Assembly (NCBI GenBank): GCA_015680685.1
Contig: MNCI01033476.1
Span: 447,222-511,221 of the forward strand
DNA: 64,000 nucleotides
Direction of reading: 5' to 3'
Source of the DNA: Gnetum montanum
Lineage: Eukaryota; Streptophyta; Gnetopsida; Gnetales; Gnetaceae
Below, piece by piece: positions 8,816 through 19,039 of the stretch; within the stretch, counting starts at the first letter, position 1; every line of letters starts with the position of its first letter. Below the pieces are notes generated by a model. It searched no databases and was not told where the DNA came from. It saw only the letters and a program-made list of their open reading frames with translations. The position numbers and the translations under genes were made by a program.

Positions 8816-10692
8816 CCACCTATGTTGATCATCTGATGCCCTCAGTTCCTTTTTAAGTTTTTGTTTTTCAAATTTTTGTTTTGAAAATTTCTTTAACTTT
8901 TCTTGTTTTTTTTTGCAACATCGTTCATACTTTTTCATTTATTTGTGTGTTTATTTATTTATTTTTGTTAAGTTTGTCACTTAATAAGTGTTCGTGAAGA
9001 TGGTATGAATTGTATTCCACTGATTGCTAATGTTTGGTTTTTACCTTTGAGTTATAATGTTGATACTTTGGTATGGTTCTTTTGATAGAACAGGCAATGA
9101 GTCCACGTCATCCATGCATCCATGAATTTCTATGGTCTCTCTTGGCTTGGAACTATACAGTCCCTTTCTTAAATAATAAGAACTATCAACGAATCGGTGG
9201 TTGGACATTTCTCAAACTAAGGAAGGACTCAAGGATTGAAAAGGTTGTGACTTCAAAATGATTTGATGCATTTTTGCTAGCCATTCTCTTGGGTGTTTGG
9301 ATGTTTTCTTCTTGAGTTTTCCTTACCATTCTGACATTGCTCTATTTTCGGGAAGCTGAGCTAATAAAAATAATAAGTTTTTGCATGGTGTGGTTCTCAT
9401 GCAAAAGAAAAAAAAAAAACAGTGGGAATTCAAAGCACACCCCTTAGACCGAATAATCATCTAGGCTACAAGCACTGGTTATGGAACTAAATAAACATGT
9501 TCCCTCTAACTAAGGCCCCTTCTCGCTTCCTACTGTCTCCTTTTTTCACTTCGTCGGAATGGTGGTGATTTTTTGGTGGAAGCATTCTCATTACTTCAAG
9601 TGGATGGATGGGCCAAATGTATTAATGTGAAGTCACTGGATATGGATTTTTTAAGGCCAGATTTGGAATGAGATCTACTAAGTTACATTAACCATTAATA
9701 CATAAGGTGCTGTACACCACCTTGTTATTGAGACTCCATTCCATTCTCTTCTTTCCATCCTTCTTTCTCCATTTTTCACCTCATTGCCAGTTGTATCAAT
9801 AGTCCATATTTTGGTGGATGTGTTATTTTCTTTTTGGTAAGCTCTTGTGGTTAAGAATTTAACTCTTGTTTCCAAATGGCATTTCTAGAGCCTACGGACT
9901 CTTTGAATGTGGGATTGTCAGGGCATTAAGGGCATGAGCTTACTTTGGGGAGGACCCACTGACATTCCTATTTGGTGCATCTGTTAATTTTTTTCCCTTA
10001 AACATTTTCACAATCACCATTTATTTTGTTCATCTCCATCTTTGACATCCATTTTATTGACGTTGCCGTTGTTTCTTTTTCTCCATGTTTCTTATTCCTT
10101 CTCTTTTTCCATTCTCTTGCTACTGTAGGTTCGCTCTCAGTCATGGGGGTCGTGGTCCAATTTTTTCGATTTTCTCTTAACCCCTACACCTCAAATAGTC
10201 ACCAGTATTATATCTCTAGAATCCACATTAGCCATATCACATCTCAACCAATGGACCTTACACTGAGGCAAGGTATTAACTGCATTGTGATTCATTTACC
10301 CTTGCTAATATAAGACTGTGTTGTGTGTGCAGATGGAAATCATACAACAATGGATTGGATCTGGAGGGAACACTTGGAATGGATTGGTGCTGAAGCAGTT
10401 ATGTAAGGAACAAGATTGATGACACGCTTATGGATGAACAACAAAAGACACAATCTTGGCATCGGTAGCAACAGACTTCTTCTTTTCTCTCTCTCTTCTC
10501 TCTCAATTGCCAAATAAGGCTGGATGTCAAATGTGTAAAGTGTTCACTCTTATTGTCATGAATACTAATTTTGTCATGTATTGTAATGATGATCCATTCA
10601 CATGTCACCCCATTCACCGTTAGTGTCATTCAAGTCAATAATCCCATACCTTCCCAATATTTTGTAAGGAACTCGAGGATGAGTTTTCATTT
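8816..10692 (+). other. Element A 3' non-coding region
   Basis: About 1.9 kb without a credible gene. It contains a T-rich tract (8845-8970) and a conserved block around 9060-9250. The conserved segment with GTGGTTCTCATGC, an A-run and GGAATTCAAAGCACACCCCTT lies at about 9390-9480. A further AGTCATGGGGG copy lies at 10139-10149, and a splice-acceptor-like GTGTGTGCAG at 10323-10332 precedes an ATG at 10333. The same order is seen in B, C, D and E, which suggests function in the RNA. Packaging or splicing signals are possible but unproven. Confidence 0.65.
10318..10335 (+). promoter_or_regulatory. Splice-acceptor-like site before a relic ATG (element A)
   Basis: GTGTTGTGTGTGCAG followed at once by ATG (10333). 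In element C the matching TTGTGATTACAG-ATG begins the extra ORF. Here only about 30 codons follow before a stop, and the ORF body is missing. Confidence 0.45.
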
Positions 10693-10705
10693 AGTCATGG
10701 GGGTA
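10693..10705 (+). promoter_or_regulatory. Polypurine tract (PPT) of element A
   Basis: AGTCATGGGGGTA lies directly upstream of the 3' LTR start TGATGAG. It is the expected plus-strand priming site and is identical or nearly so in C and E. Confidence 0.8.
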
Positions 10706-11515
10706 TGATGAGCCATGATATCGCATCCACAATATCGCATTGGCGCATGTGATATCGCGTACGTGATATTGCTACCTGCCGTCATGTCTATAAATAAGAG
10801 GCGGCTTTCCCTTGTTCAATCATCTCAAGTTCGTCCCTTAGCCAAATTATAGCAGTTTTACCATTCCAGAGTTAGAATAATTTCCATGTGCCCGCAGTAG
10901 GAGTCTGAAAGTGAACGGATCTTTATTCGAGCAAATTGTACCTGAGCACACATTTGTGTACGGCAATAAAGACGAACTTTCTGATAAACCTTGTAGCATA
11001 TAGACTAAGCTAAATAGGATTTAATTATTTTTAAATGTTTAAATGCTTTCTTAGATAATTAATCTCTCTCAACCCTTGACTCTCCTAGTTAAATGCATTC
11101 AGTACGATCGCTTCGAGCACGTGTGTAACACTTGGTAACCCAGTAACAAGTAGGGTTGGTAATCCCAGTAGCATGTCACTGGTTTAGGGTGTGTGCGATA
11201 AGTGGGAACGGATACTATTGCTAAGATAATTAGAACTTAGTTAGTGGATAGTTAATGAAAGTTAGTCTATTAGTTCTCTTCACCTTTCCCTACTAGCATA
11301 GGCATTAAAAAGATAAAAGATATAAAAATCACATATCTCAAACTTACTTAACCATACAACCGTGATAATACAAGTAAGTTTGGGAAGACAACGATTGATT
11401 AACGTTAAGTGTTCAATTAGGGTATGTAAGCACTTAGTCCTTGGAGTTCGATCGGATCACATGTGAGATGCTCATATTCATATGGTTGAGTGTAGGGGTA
11501 CCTCGCCACTCATCA
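10706..11515 (+). repeat. Element A 3' LTR
   Basis: 810 bp, TGATGAG to CTCATCA, colinear with 4421-5232. It keeps the GATATCGC-type units at its start and the CTATAAATA box near 10790. It is followed by AAGGA. Confidence 0.93.
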
Positions 11516-11520
11516 AAGGA
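11516..11520. repeat. Target site duplication of element A, right copy
   Basis: AAGGA, identical to 4416-4420. After it the gag of element B resumes in reverse orientation. Confidence 0.9.
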
Positions 11521-12263
11521 GAACCATTGTCATGACGATGTTTCCTACCTTCTCTTCGGTGGTCTCGGCCCTGATCGTGATGACGATTAGTATGCCTGCC
11601 CTTATCATGTGTTTGTGTTCCCTCGTTAAACACTTGGTGTTCATGGGGATCAGAACCAGGGTTGTGAATCATGGAGTGAAGGTTCTGATACACCACCTCC
11701 TCACCATTGTTAGGATGGGGAACATCATTTTGTGGGAAGCCTATTGAAATAGGTTCACCACCCTCAATTTTGCTTAAGATGGGTGGAGCGTTATGGGGTC
11801 TTTTGCCCTTCAATGATGTATATTTTCTCTCTTGTTGCAAGTCCCATTGACGTTGCACTTCTATGGGATGGTAGTCCCTTGCATTGTGCTTGCATGCAAC
11901 GTATTCCTCATATAACTATGACATGCCTATTTGTATGAGAGCACGAAGAAGCATGTTGGGGACTGCTTGATCTGGGGGCAACACTATGTTACCCTCCAAG
12001 TCTCTCCAACGCAGTTGTTCATCTTGATGGAGAATAAAAGTAAAGTCGGGTACATATTCATTGTGATGAATATATACCACATGGAATTGTTGAGAAACTG
12101 GTGGTTCTTGGTTATGTGTGTTGTGCTGCTGACTGTCTCTAGTGTTGTTCCTAGGCCGTGAAGTGCTTTTGTGTGAAGAAGAAGACATCTTTGTCTTGTT
12201 TGATGTGCTGTTTACCATTATCTTATTTTTCTTTTGATCAACCCTAAGGGTTCGTTTAAGCAT
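11521..12263 (-). pseudogene. Element B gag, N-terminal part
   Basis: Minus-strand reading. An open stretch (11916-12263) begins MLKRTLRVDQ and includes MSSSSHKSTSRPRNN, the better start when compared with D and E. It continues with VVYIHHNEYVPDFTFILHQD and LRWRDLEGNIVLPPDQAVPN. After a short broken zone it continues (11521-11858) with RQWDLQQERKYTSLKGKRPH and VVYQNLHSMIHNPGSD, then an Arg/His/Asp-rich end. It joins the part at 2914-4415 across the element A insertion. This N-terminal block lies upstream of the capsid domain and is shared by A, D and E. I do not recognise its fold. Confidence 0.82.
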
Positions 12264-12314
12264 CCCAACGATATGAATGATCTCCTATGTTCTATGTAGT
12301 GCACAAACAACTAA

Positions 12315-12333
12315 GTTTCCGGCAATGGCATGA
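12315..12333 (-). promoter_or_regulatory. Element B primer-binding site
   Basis: Minus-strand TCATGCCATTGCCGGAAAC, next to the LTR end, is a decayed form of the tRNA-Asp-complementary PBS of element A. Confidence 0.7.
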
Positions 12334-12334
12334 A

Positions 12335-13173
12335 CGATGAGTGGCGAGGTACCCCTACACTTAACCATATGAATACGAGCGTCTCACGTGTAATTTGTTT
12401 GAACTCCAAGGACTAAGTGGTTATGCACCTTAATGGAACACTTAAGGTTAACCAAATTTTGTTCTCCCAAACTTACTTGTATTATCATGGTTGTATGGTT
12501 AAGTAAGTTTGAGGTATGTGATTTTTATAACTTTTATCTTTTTAACGCCTATGCTAGTAGGGAAAGGTGAAGAGAACTAAATAACTAATTTTTATTAACT
12601 ATTCACTAACTAAGCTTTAATTATCCTAGCATCAGTATCCGTTCCCACTTTCCGCACACACCCTGAACCAGTGCAACACTACTGGGATTACCAAACTCTA
12701 CTTGTTACTGGGTTACCAAGCGTTACACACATGCTTGAAGCGGTCGTACTGAATGCACTTAACTAGGAGAGTCAAGGGTTGAGAGAGATTAATTATCTAG
12801 GAAAGCATTTAAACATTTAACAATAATTAAATCCTATTTAGCTTAGTCCATATGTTGCAAGGTTTATCAGAAAGTTCGTCTTTATTGCCATACACAAATG
12901 TATGCTCAGGTACAATTTGCTTGAATAAAGATTCGTTCACTTTGAGACTCCTACTGCAAGCACATTGAAATTATTCTAACTCTGGAATGGTAGAACTACT
13001 ATAGTTTGGCTAAGGGTCTAACTCTAGATGAGTGAACAAGGGAAAGCTACCTCTTAGTTATAGACATGATGGCGGGCTGCAATATCACGTACGCGATATC
13101 ACAGGGGTTGACGCGATATCGCGTACATGATATCGTGGATGTGATATCACGTACGTGATATCATGGCTCATCA
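12335..13173 (-). repeat. Element B 5' LTR
   Basis: 839 bp in reverse orientation. Its left end CGATGAG is a changed form of TGATGAG and its right end is CTCATCA. It is colinear with both LTRs of element A. Its U3 end (13080-13165) carries about five GATATC-centred palindromic units, more than in A. Element C's gag starts again at 13174. Confidence 0.9.
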
Positions 13174-13189
13174 GCAAGATAAACATTAG

Positions 13190-14760
13190 GACAGACTTCA
13201 TGAAGCCATAAAGGGGAAACATTAAACTAACCCCTTATTCCTACTAGATTAAGAGGATAATGAGGATCACTTTGAAGGTTCTCAACATGAAGATTTTCCA
13301 CTCCTTGTTATTGATGATGAGGGTATAACCGTGATCTTGCGATCAACTATTCATAAACAAGGTTCAAGAAAGAGTGATAGCCAAGGTAGGGACTTGGTGT
13401 GAGCATTGCAATAACAAGGGATTTAATGGTGGTGATCATAAAAAGCGTAAGAGTGGTGGCGGACACCATGGTGGAAGTGGTGGTTTACCTTTTTCTTCAT
13501 TCTCTTCATTTGATTCCAAACATTCCTCTTCATTTGATGGTTCTCAGAAGTTGTCATTGAAACAACCGTGATGAAGGTGATCAAAGAAATAACAATGACC
13601 ATGAAGGCCACCAAAATCAAAGGGGTGGTCAAAACCATCATCGCCATCATCAATGCAGTGATGATGATAAACCTTTACTAGTGACTTGAAGTATGCTTAG
13701 CATTGCGGAGGTAGTAAGAATTCCAACTAGGCATATGAAGGATAGTTGGATCAAGAACCTAGAATGAACAATATCCCAATATTTGAGGGGGGATACAATT
13801 TTGATTTGCAGACACATCTACAAGCTTTTCAAGTTGCTTGTGCCTTATACAACATAGAAAATGAGTGGCAAAAACTCAAGCTTTTCTCAAGGATACTTAT
13901 TAAGGAAGTTGAAAGTTGGTACTAGTCCTTAGAACTAGAATCTATCTAAAGATGTAGTACCATGTTAGAACTGTTCAATGATAAATATCAAACATACTCT
14001 AGAGTGTCTAACTTAAGAAGGCAAACCCAAGGCTGGAAACAAGGAGCACACGAACCCTTGGATGCCACCATGGATCAATATTATTCACTCTTACATAGAT
14101 GCCCTAGCCATGGTTACTCTTAAAGGAAACAATTGCACCACATCATAGATGGGATCAAAGCAGAAATAAGAAGAACCCTTGTGGTGTATGCCCAAAAGAG
14201 GTTGTTTGAAATGAGAGCTCATCAGATCCAAAGGCTAATTGAGTAGGTAGCAAAAAAAGAATTGGAGCTATGAAAAAGGGAGAGTGTTGAAGAGTATAAT
14301 AGGGATCCATCCATTAGAAAATGAGAGGTTTGATTTTGTGATGAGGAGGAGTCACCACTTGATGAAGTGGTGAATAAAAAGACCTTGCTTATTCAAAAAT
14401 CTATTTCTGACATTTCAGCCAAAGTTAACAAGTTACGAGACTCTTTGTATGAAAATTTTCAAACTACTTTGAAGATTACTGAAGAACCCAAAGAGCAAAA
14501 TAGTGATCGTAATCATAAATGGTGAAAAGAAGCTGAATGTACCTTGCAAAGAGGTAAGGGCAAAGCTGCTATAGTAGAGGAAGTTATGGAATCTGACTCT
14601 GATGATGAAAGTGAATGTGACATCTATCAATATGAACATCCAAAGGGATGCTACCCTATGGTGTCACACTTACAAGAGTTTGGAGTGTACGTATTAAATC
14701 CTTGCCTAGCATGTAGACCAGTTCCAAGACAATTGCCTTACCTTTAAGGTAGTCCAAGAC
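13190..14760 (+). pseudogene. Element C gag
   Basis: Decayed gag, colinear with 56700-55290 of element E. It has an acidic stretch near 13250-13330 and a Gly/His/Ser-rich stretch (13400-13560). The capsid-like region is at 13760-14120 (NNIPIFEGGYNFD-type start, ENEWQKLKLF, HRCPSHGYS). A helical acidic region follows, then ECDIYQYEHPKGCYP with HLQEFGVYVLNP (14600-14700). Several stops fall on former Trp or Gln codons (for example TAG for TGG in the SWYxS motif near 13920). At the codon where A and B share a TAG, this copy has CAA (Gln). Confidence 0.82.
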
Positions 14761-15845
14761 AGTTCCACCAACAACAACAAGCTTACTACCCAAGTGGAAC
14801 TCCTCCACAACCTTATGAATAGTACCAATAGTGGTACCAACCACAATAATTGGGAATGCCACCACCAAGGTAGCAGTGCCCTTATAGGCAACTAGATCCA
14901 TATAGGTACTATGTTCAGCAACTTGTCTCCCCTAGAAGTTTGACAAGTCATGCATCATGCTAGCATCACTATTACCCTCCAGAGCATCACCAAACACATT
15001 CACCATCTACTCAAGGAGAAAACCAATATTCGTATCCTTATCATGCTTCACATCCCTCTGCACCTACACCTCCACCTTCAACCTAATTACCTCCTACTCC
15101 ATCTATGTAGGGTGAAATTCCTCCACAACTGCAACAATGAAATTCTATAAGGGCTATACACTCACAACTAGTTTTTCAACCAAGTGGTCCAGATAATTGA
15201 TCAAGGAAATGAGCTTTCTTCTGACCTAGTAGTCCTCTCCATCCCTCACAACCTACTTTGGTTGATCACCTTACATCTTTAGCACCCTCATCCTCTGCAT
15301 CAAATACCTTTGAGCACCCTTCAAACCAAGTGTTGCCTAGGATCCACATTGTAATGCTAACTCATGCTATTTCTGACTGGATCAAGGCTGGCAACCTTCC
15401 TACAAAAAGATTTGATCCAGAAAGTCTGCTCATCTTTTTATAGATTGCTAGATAAGAGCCATGCAAGGCTCTTCTTGACTTTGGTTCTAGAGTTAACCTC
15501 ATCTCCCATGACATGTACAAGGTGTGGAACCTACCACCTCTTAAGAAGAGTAATATCTATCTAGAATTAGCAAATCAGTTGATTATGGTCTCTTTGGAAT
15601 TAGCAGAGGACATTGTGACCATAGTTTGTGGGTGGTCCTATCCATTGATTTTCTGGTAATCAAGGTGGACAACTGCAAAAGTGACTTTCCCATCGTCATG
15701 GGAAGGGCTTGGTTAAGTATGGTCAATGCGTGAATGGGTATAAGGGATCTATCTCTTGCAATATCTATGCAAAATTAAGAAGAAGCATATTCCATGCATT
15801 GCATATAGCGATAACGAGTGCAATTGCATGCAATAAATTTGGTCA
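14761..15845 (+). pseudogene. Element C proline-rich linker and protease
   Basis: A linker with YYPSGTPPQPYE and many Pro/Gln/Tyr is followed by protease from about 15345. Visible motifs are IHIVMLTHAISDWIKAGNLP, KALLDFGSRVNLIS (active-site region), LPPLKKSNIYLELANQ and VCGWSYPL. The frame then shifts by one, with MGRAWLS still recognisable in the DNA near 15697. Stops replace Gln and Arg codons. Confidence 0.8.
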
Positions 15846-16009
15846 ATAAAAAGTACATACATTAAGGCATGCAATCAGTGGGACAAGAAATTAATATTCA
15901 ATGATGTCTGTACGTAGTAGCCATAAAGTAGGAGGGCACCTAGTGGCTAATAGCTAATTTAGATAATAACACAATATGCATGGAGCCAACTAAGAGCTTA
16001 ACTTATGCA

Positions 16010-17640
16010 TATGTTGAAGGCATGGACAAAATTGAACAACTATTGGGGAGAGTTCATTCCAACTCTCTAATGAAGATGATGATAACTATTGGGGAGAGTT
16101 GGAAATTCCTAATCACTTCAAGCAGGAGCCCTTAGAACTAAAAACTTTACTAGTCAGAATGAAGTATGCATTTTTAAAGAATGGTAAGCTAGTCATCATT
16201 AATGCCAAACTTGTTCCTAAACAAAAAGACAAGTTGTTGAAAGTGGTGAATAAATGGTTAACAGCCTTCACTTGATCATATCCAAAGCTAATAGGGATTG
16301 ATCCAAGGATATGCCAGCATCGCATCTACACTGACCCAACCATGAAGCCTAGAAGGTAGCCATAGAGGTGGCTAAATCCCGAATTAAAGCAAATCATTAA
16401 GGAGGAGATAGAGCAACTCCTTGAGGTGGGGTTTATCTATCCAATCGTGGATAGTGAGTGGGTTAGCCCATTCATAATTCTATTAAAGAAGGATGGTCAA
16501 TGGCACATTTGCATTGACTTTAGGTTGTTAAATATGGCAATATTTAAGGATCACTTTCCTTTGCCATTTGTGGATCAAGTATTAGACACCATATCCTAGC
16601 ATTGTTATTATAGTTTCTTGGATGGTTATAGTGGTAATAACCAAATCCAAATTGCACCAAAAGACTAGGCCAAGACAACATTCATGAGTCCTTGGGGAAC
16701 TTTTGCATACTGTAAGATACCATTTCTCCTATGCAATGCCCCTACAACATTTCAATGCTTGGTCCTTAGTATCTTTCAATAATAGATTAGTAGTGGTGTT
16801 GAAGTCTTCATGGATGACTTCTCCACCTATGGAGCTACCTTTGAGCAAGCCTTAGAGTGACTTGAGCAAGTACTGAAGAGATGTGTTCAGACAAATCTAT
16901 GGCTCAATTGGCAAAAGAGCCATCTCATGGTTCAGAAAGGCATTGTGCTAGGGCACCAAATTTTGTAGAATGGGATTGAGGTAGACCTAGAAAAGATAAG
17001 GATCATCCAAGGAATAACATGCTAACTAGAGATCGTTCAAGATGTTCGATCATTCCTTGTACACATTGGTTACTACTGGTGCTTTATTGAGAATTTCTCT
17101 AAGATTACAAAGTCGTTGGTAGAACTTACAAAGAAAGATGCATCTTTCATTTGGATGAAGGAATGTGAAAACGCATTGCAATAATTAAAATAGAAACTCG
17201 TAGAAAGACCAATCCTATGAGTAGCAAATTGGTCCAAATCATTTCATATCATGAAAAACGCATCTAAATATGCTTTGGGAGTAGTGCTCATGCAGATGGA
17301 TGATAAGAAACATCCATATTATATCCAGTACGCAAGTCAAAGCATTGTAGGAGCATAGTTAACTTACATCACCATGGAGAAGGAATTAATGATAGTGGTG
17401 TATGCGCTATAAAAGTTTAGACATTATGTGCTAGATTACAAAGTATTTGTACATACAGATCATAGTGCAATTTGCTTTCTTATGAATAAGCCAATGGTGA
17501 GCCCTCATGTTGTACGGTGGCTTGTGATCTTGTAGGAATTCGATCTTACTATGGTAGATTGAAAAGGGACCAAGAATGTGGTCACTGATCATCTTTCTCG
17601 CTTAAGATGGGATAACAAAGAGGAGGAGAGCCCACTCTAT
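16010..17640 (+). pseudogene. Element C reverse transcriptase and RNase H
   Basis: The pre-RT segment LELKTLLVRMKYAFLKNGKL (about 16126) and IGIDPRICQHRIY are typical of Athila/Tat. RT proper starts near 16380 (ELKQIIKEEIEQLLEVGFIY). Motifs in order: WVSPFIILLKKDGQW, CIDFRLLNMA, FPLPFVDQVLDTIS, FLDGYSG, TTFMSPWGTFAY and FMDDFS at 16807-16824 with both catalytic Asp. GIVLGHQI and FSKITKSLVEL follow. RNase H begins near 17180 with NASKYALGVVL, ELMIVVYAL, VHTDHSAICFLMNKP and VTDHLSRLRWDN. About ten stops break the frame, most at former Trp or Gln. The enzyme would copy element RNA to DNA. Confidence 0.88.
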
Positions 17641-18975
17641 GATCAGTTTCTAGATGAACTCTTTACTGGAGTAATAAATGAACAAACACTTGAGAAAGCA
17701 ATATGGTATAATGACATCCTCACATATCTTCTTACTCAAGAGATGTCATAAGACTTGGATTTTAGGAAAAACCAACAATTCCTTCATCAGGTCAAATACT
17801 TCATGGAAATCAATAGACACCTTTACAAGGTGTGTGCTGATGGCTTGATTTATTAGTGTGTCCTTGACAAAGATCAACTATGTGTTCTCCAAGATGCTCA
17901 TGAAGGACCTTGTGGAGGCCACTATGCAAAGAGATGCATGGCCATAAAAATCCTAATGGTAGGATACTATTGGTCCATAATCTTTAGGGATGCCCACCAG
18001 TTTGTCAAGTCTTGTGAACATTGTCAACGTGATGGAGGGATGACCGCTCATATGGAAGGTTCTCAACAATGGATTCAACCACTAGAACCTTTTGACATAG
18101 GGGCATTGACTTCATGGATCCCATCACACCCATGTCTAATGGGAAAGCATATGTTATAGTAGCAATTGAATATTGCACAAAATGGGCTAAAGTGACAACC
18201 GTTATAGATTGCACATCATCCACTGCTACCAGATTTATATAACAACATATTGTAAATAGGTTTGGGGTGCCGTGTTCACTAATTTGTAATAATATAACTC
18301 ATTTCATAGGTGCCACATTTAGAAAATTAATACAACACTTGGGGGTAGAACATAAATTAACAACACCTTACCACCCCCAAGCTAATAGTCTAGCAAAGGT
18401 AACCAACCAAGAGATTACAAGAATACTAATGCGAACCATTAGCAAATATAGGAAGGACCAAAGTACAAAACTTAACAATGCTCTCTAGGCTTATCATTCA
18501 ACTTGGAAACTTCTTATTGGATATTCTCCCTACGAGTTAGTGTACAGGAAACTTCCAACACTCCCAATTCAATTTAAGCTCTATACACTCTTAATGGCTT
18601 GTGATCTAAACCTTGACCTAAGTTTAGCATGGAAGGAAAGATTGATCAATCTGAACGTGCTAGATGAAAATTGCTTAGTGGCCCTATCCTTGAATGAGGT
18701 GAACAAGGCATTCAGTAAGTAGTGTCATGACCTTAAAATTAGGAAAGTAAAACTTCAACCAAAAGATAAGGTTCTTTATTAGAACCCCACACATGTACCC
18801 CAAAAGAAAAAATTGCAAACATTATGGGAGGGACCTTATATAATTGATCAAACCTTTTCTTGTGGGGCCATGTTGATCTACAAACTTGATAGCCCAAATA
18901 AAAAGTAGTTGGTCAATATCCAACAAGTTAAACCTTTCCTAGAACTAAGATTGGCTAGTGTAACTATCGCCTTAA
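17641..18975 (+). pseudogene. Element C integrase
   Basis: The N-terminal HHCC zinc site is recognisable at 17890-18030 (EGPCGGHYAKRCMAIKIL, FVKSCEHCQR). The core has GIDFMDPITP (first Asp kept; one base shift just before it), CNNITHF where S-D-N-G-T-H-F is expected (second Asp changed to Asn), and TPYHPQANSLAKVTNQEI. In the last motif the catalytic Glu position is Lys (18396-18398). YSPYELVYRKLPTLP and LWEGPYIID mark the C-terminal half, and NIQQVKPFLEL the tail. No chromodomain is seen. D and E also have Lys at this site. Confidence 0.85.
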
Positions 18976-19020
18976 CTAATGGACACCGACGTTCTATTTT
19001 TTGGATCTTCTCCTTCCAAC

Positions 19021-19039
19021 TCAATCATGAGGGAGATGG
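19021..19039 (+). promoter_or_regulatory. Element C internal polypurine-like motif
   Basis: Reads AATCATGAGGGAGATGG, a slightly changed copy of the AGTCATGGGGGAGATGG found after pol in A, B, D and E. Confidence 0.4.

Larger units (their letters stand above)
4421..11515 (+). mobile_element. Element A: complete gag-PR non-autonomous LTR retrotransposon (7.1 kb)
   Basis: Complete element of 7095 bp: 5' LTR 4421-5232, PBS 5234-5252, gag, protease, integrase-tail relic, 3' non-coding region, PPT 10693-10705 and 3' LTR 10706-11515, flanked by AAGGA on both sides. It inserted antisense into gag of element B, a member of the same subfamily. RT, RNase H and the integrase core are absent, so movement would have required enzymes in trans. 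The two LTRs differ at many visible sites, with CpG and other C/T changes prominent, so the insertion is old. Confidence 0.93.
1..13173 (-). mobile_element. Element B: gag-PR LTR retrotransposon, interrupted by element A
   Basis: Minus-strand Athila/Tat-like LTR retrotransposon. Its 5' LTR lies at 12335-13173 and its internal part runs leftward off the window. Position 1 aligns with 10470 of element A, so its 3' LTR should begin about 235 bp left of the window. It is split by element A (4421-11515). It carries gag and protease and then, like A, jumps straight from the post-protease linker to the integrase C-terminal tail, with no RT, RNase H or integrase core. It sits inside the 5' gag of element C, whose gag resumes at 13174. 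Its left target duplication is outside the window. Gag and PR are broken by stops. Confidence 0.9.

Noticed and set aside
13080-13170. CRISPR- or satellite-like GATATCGC array
   Set aside because: Units are irregular and palindromic, lack unique spacers, and lie at the U3 end of an LTR.
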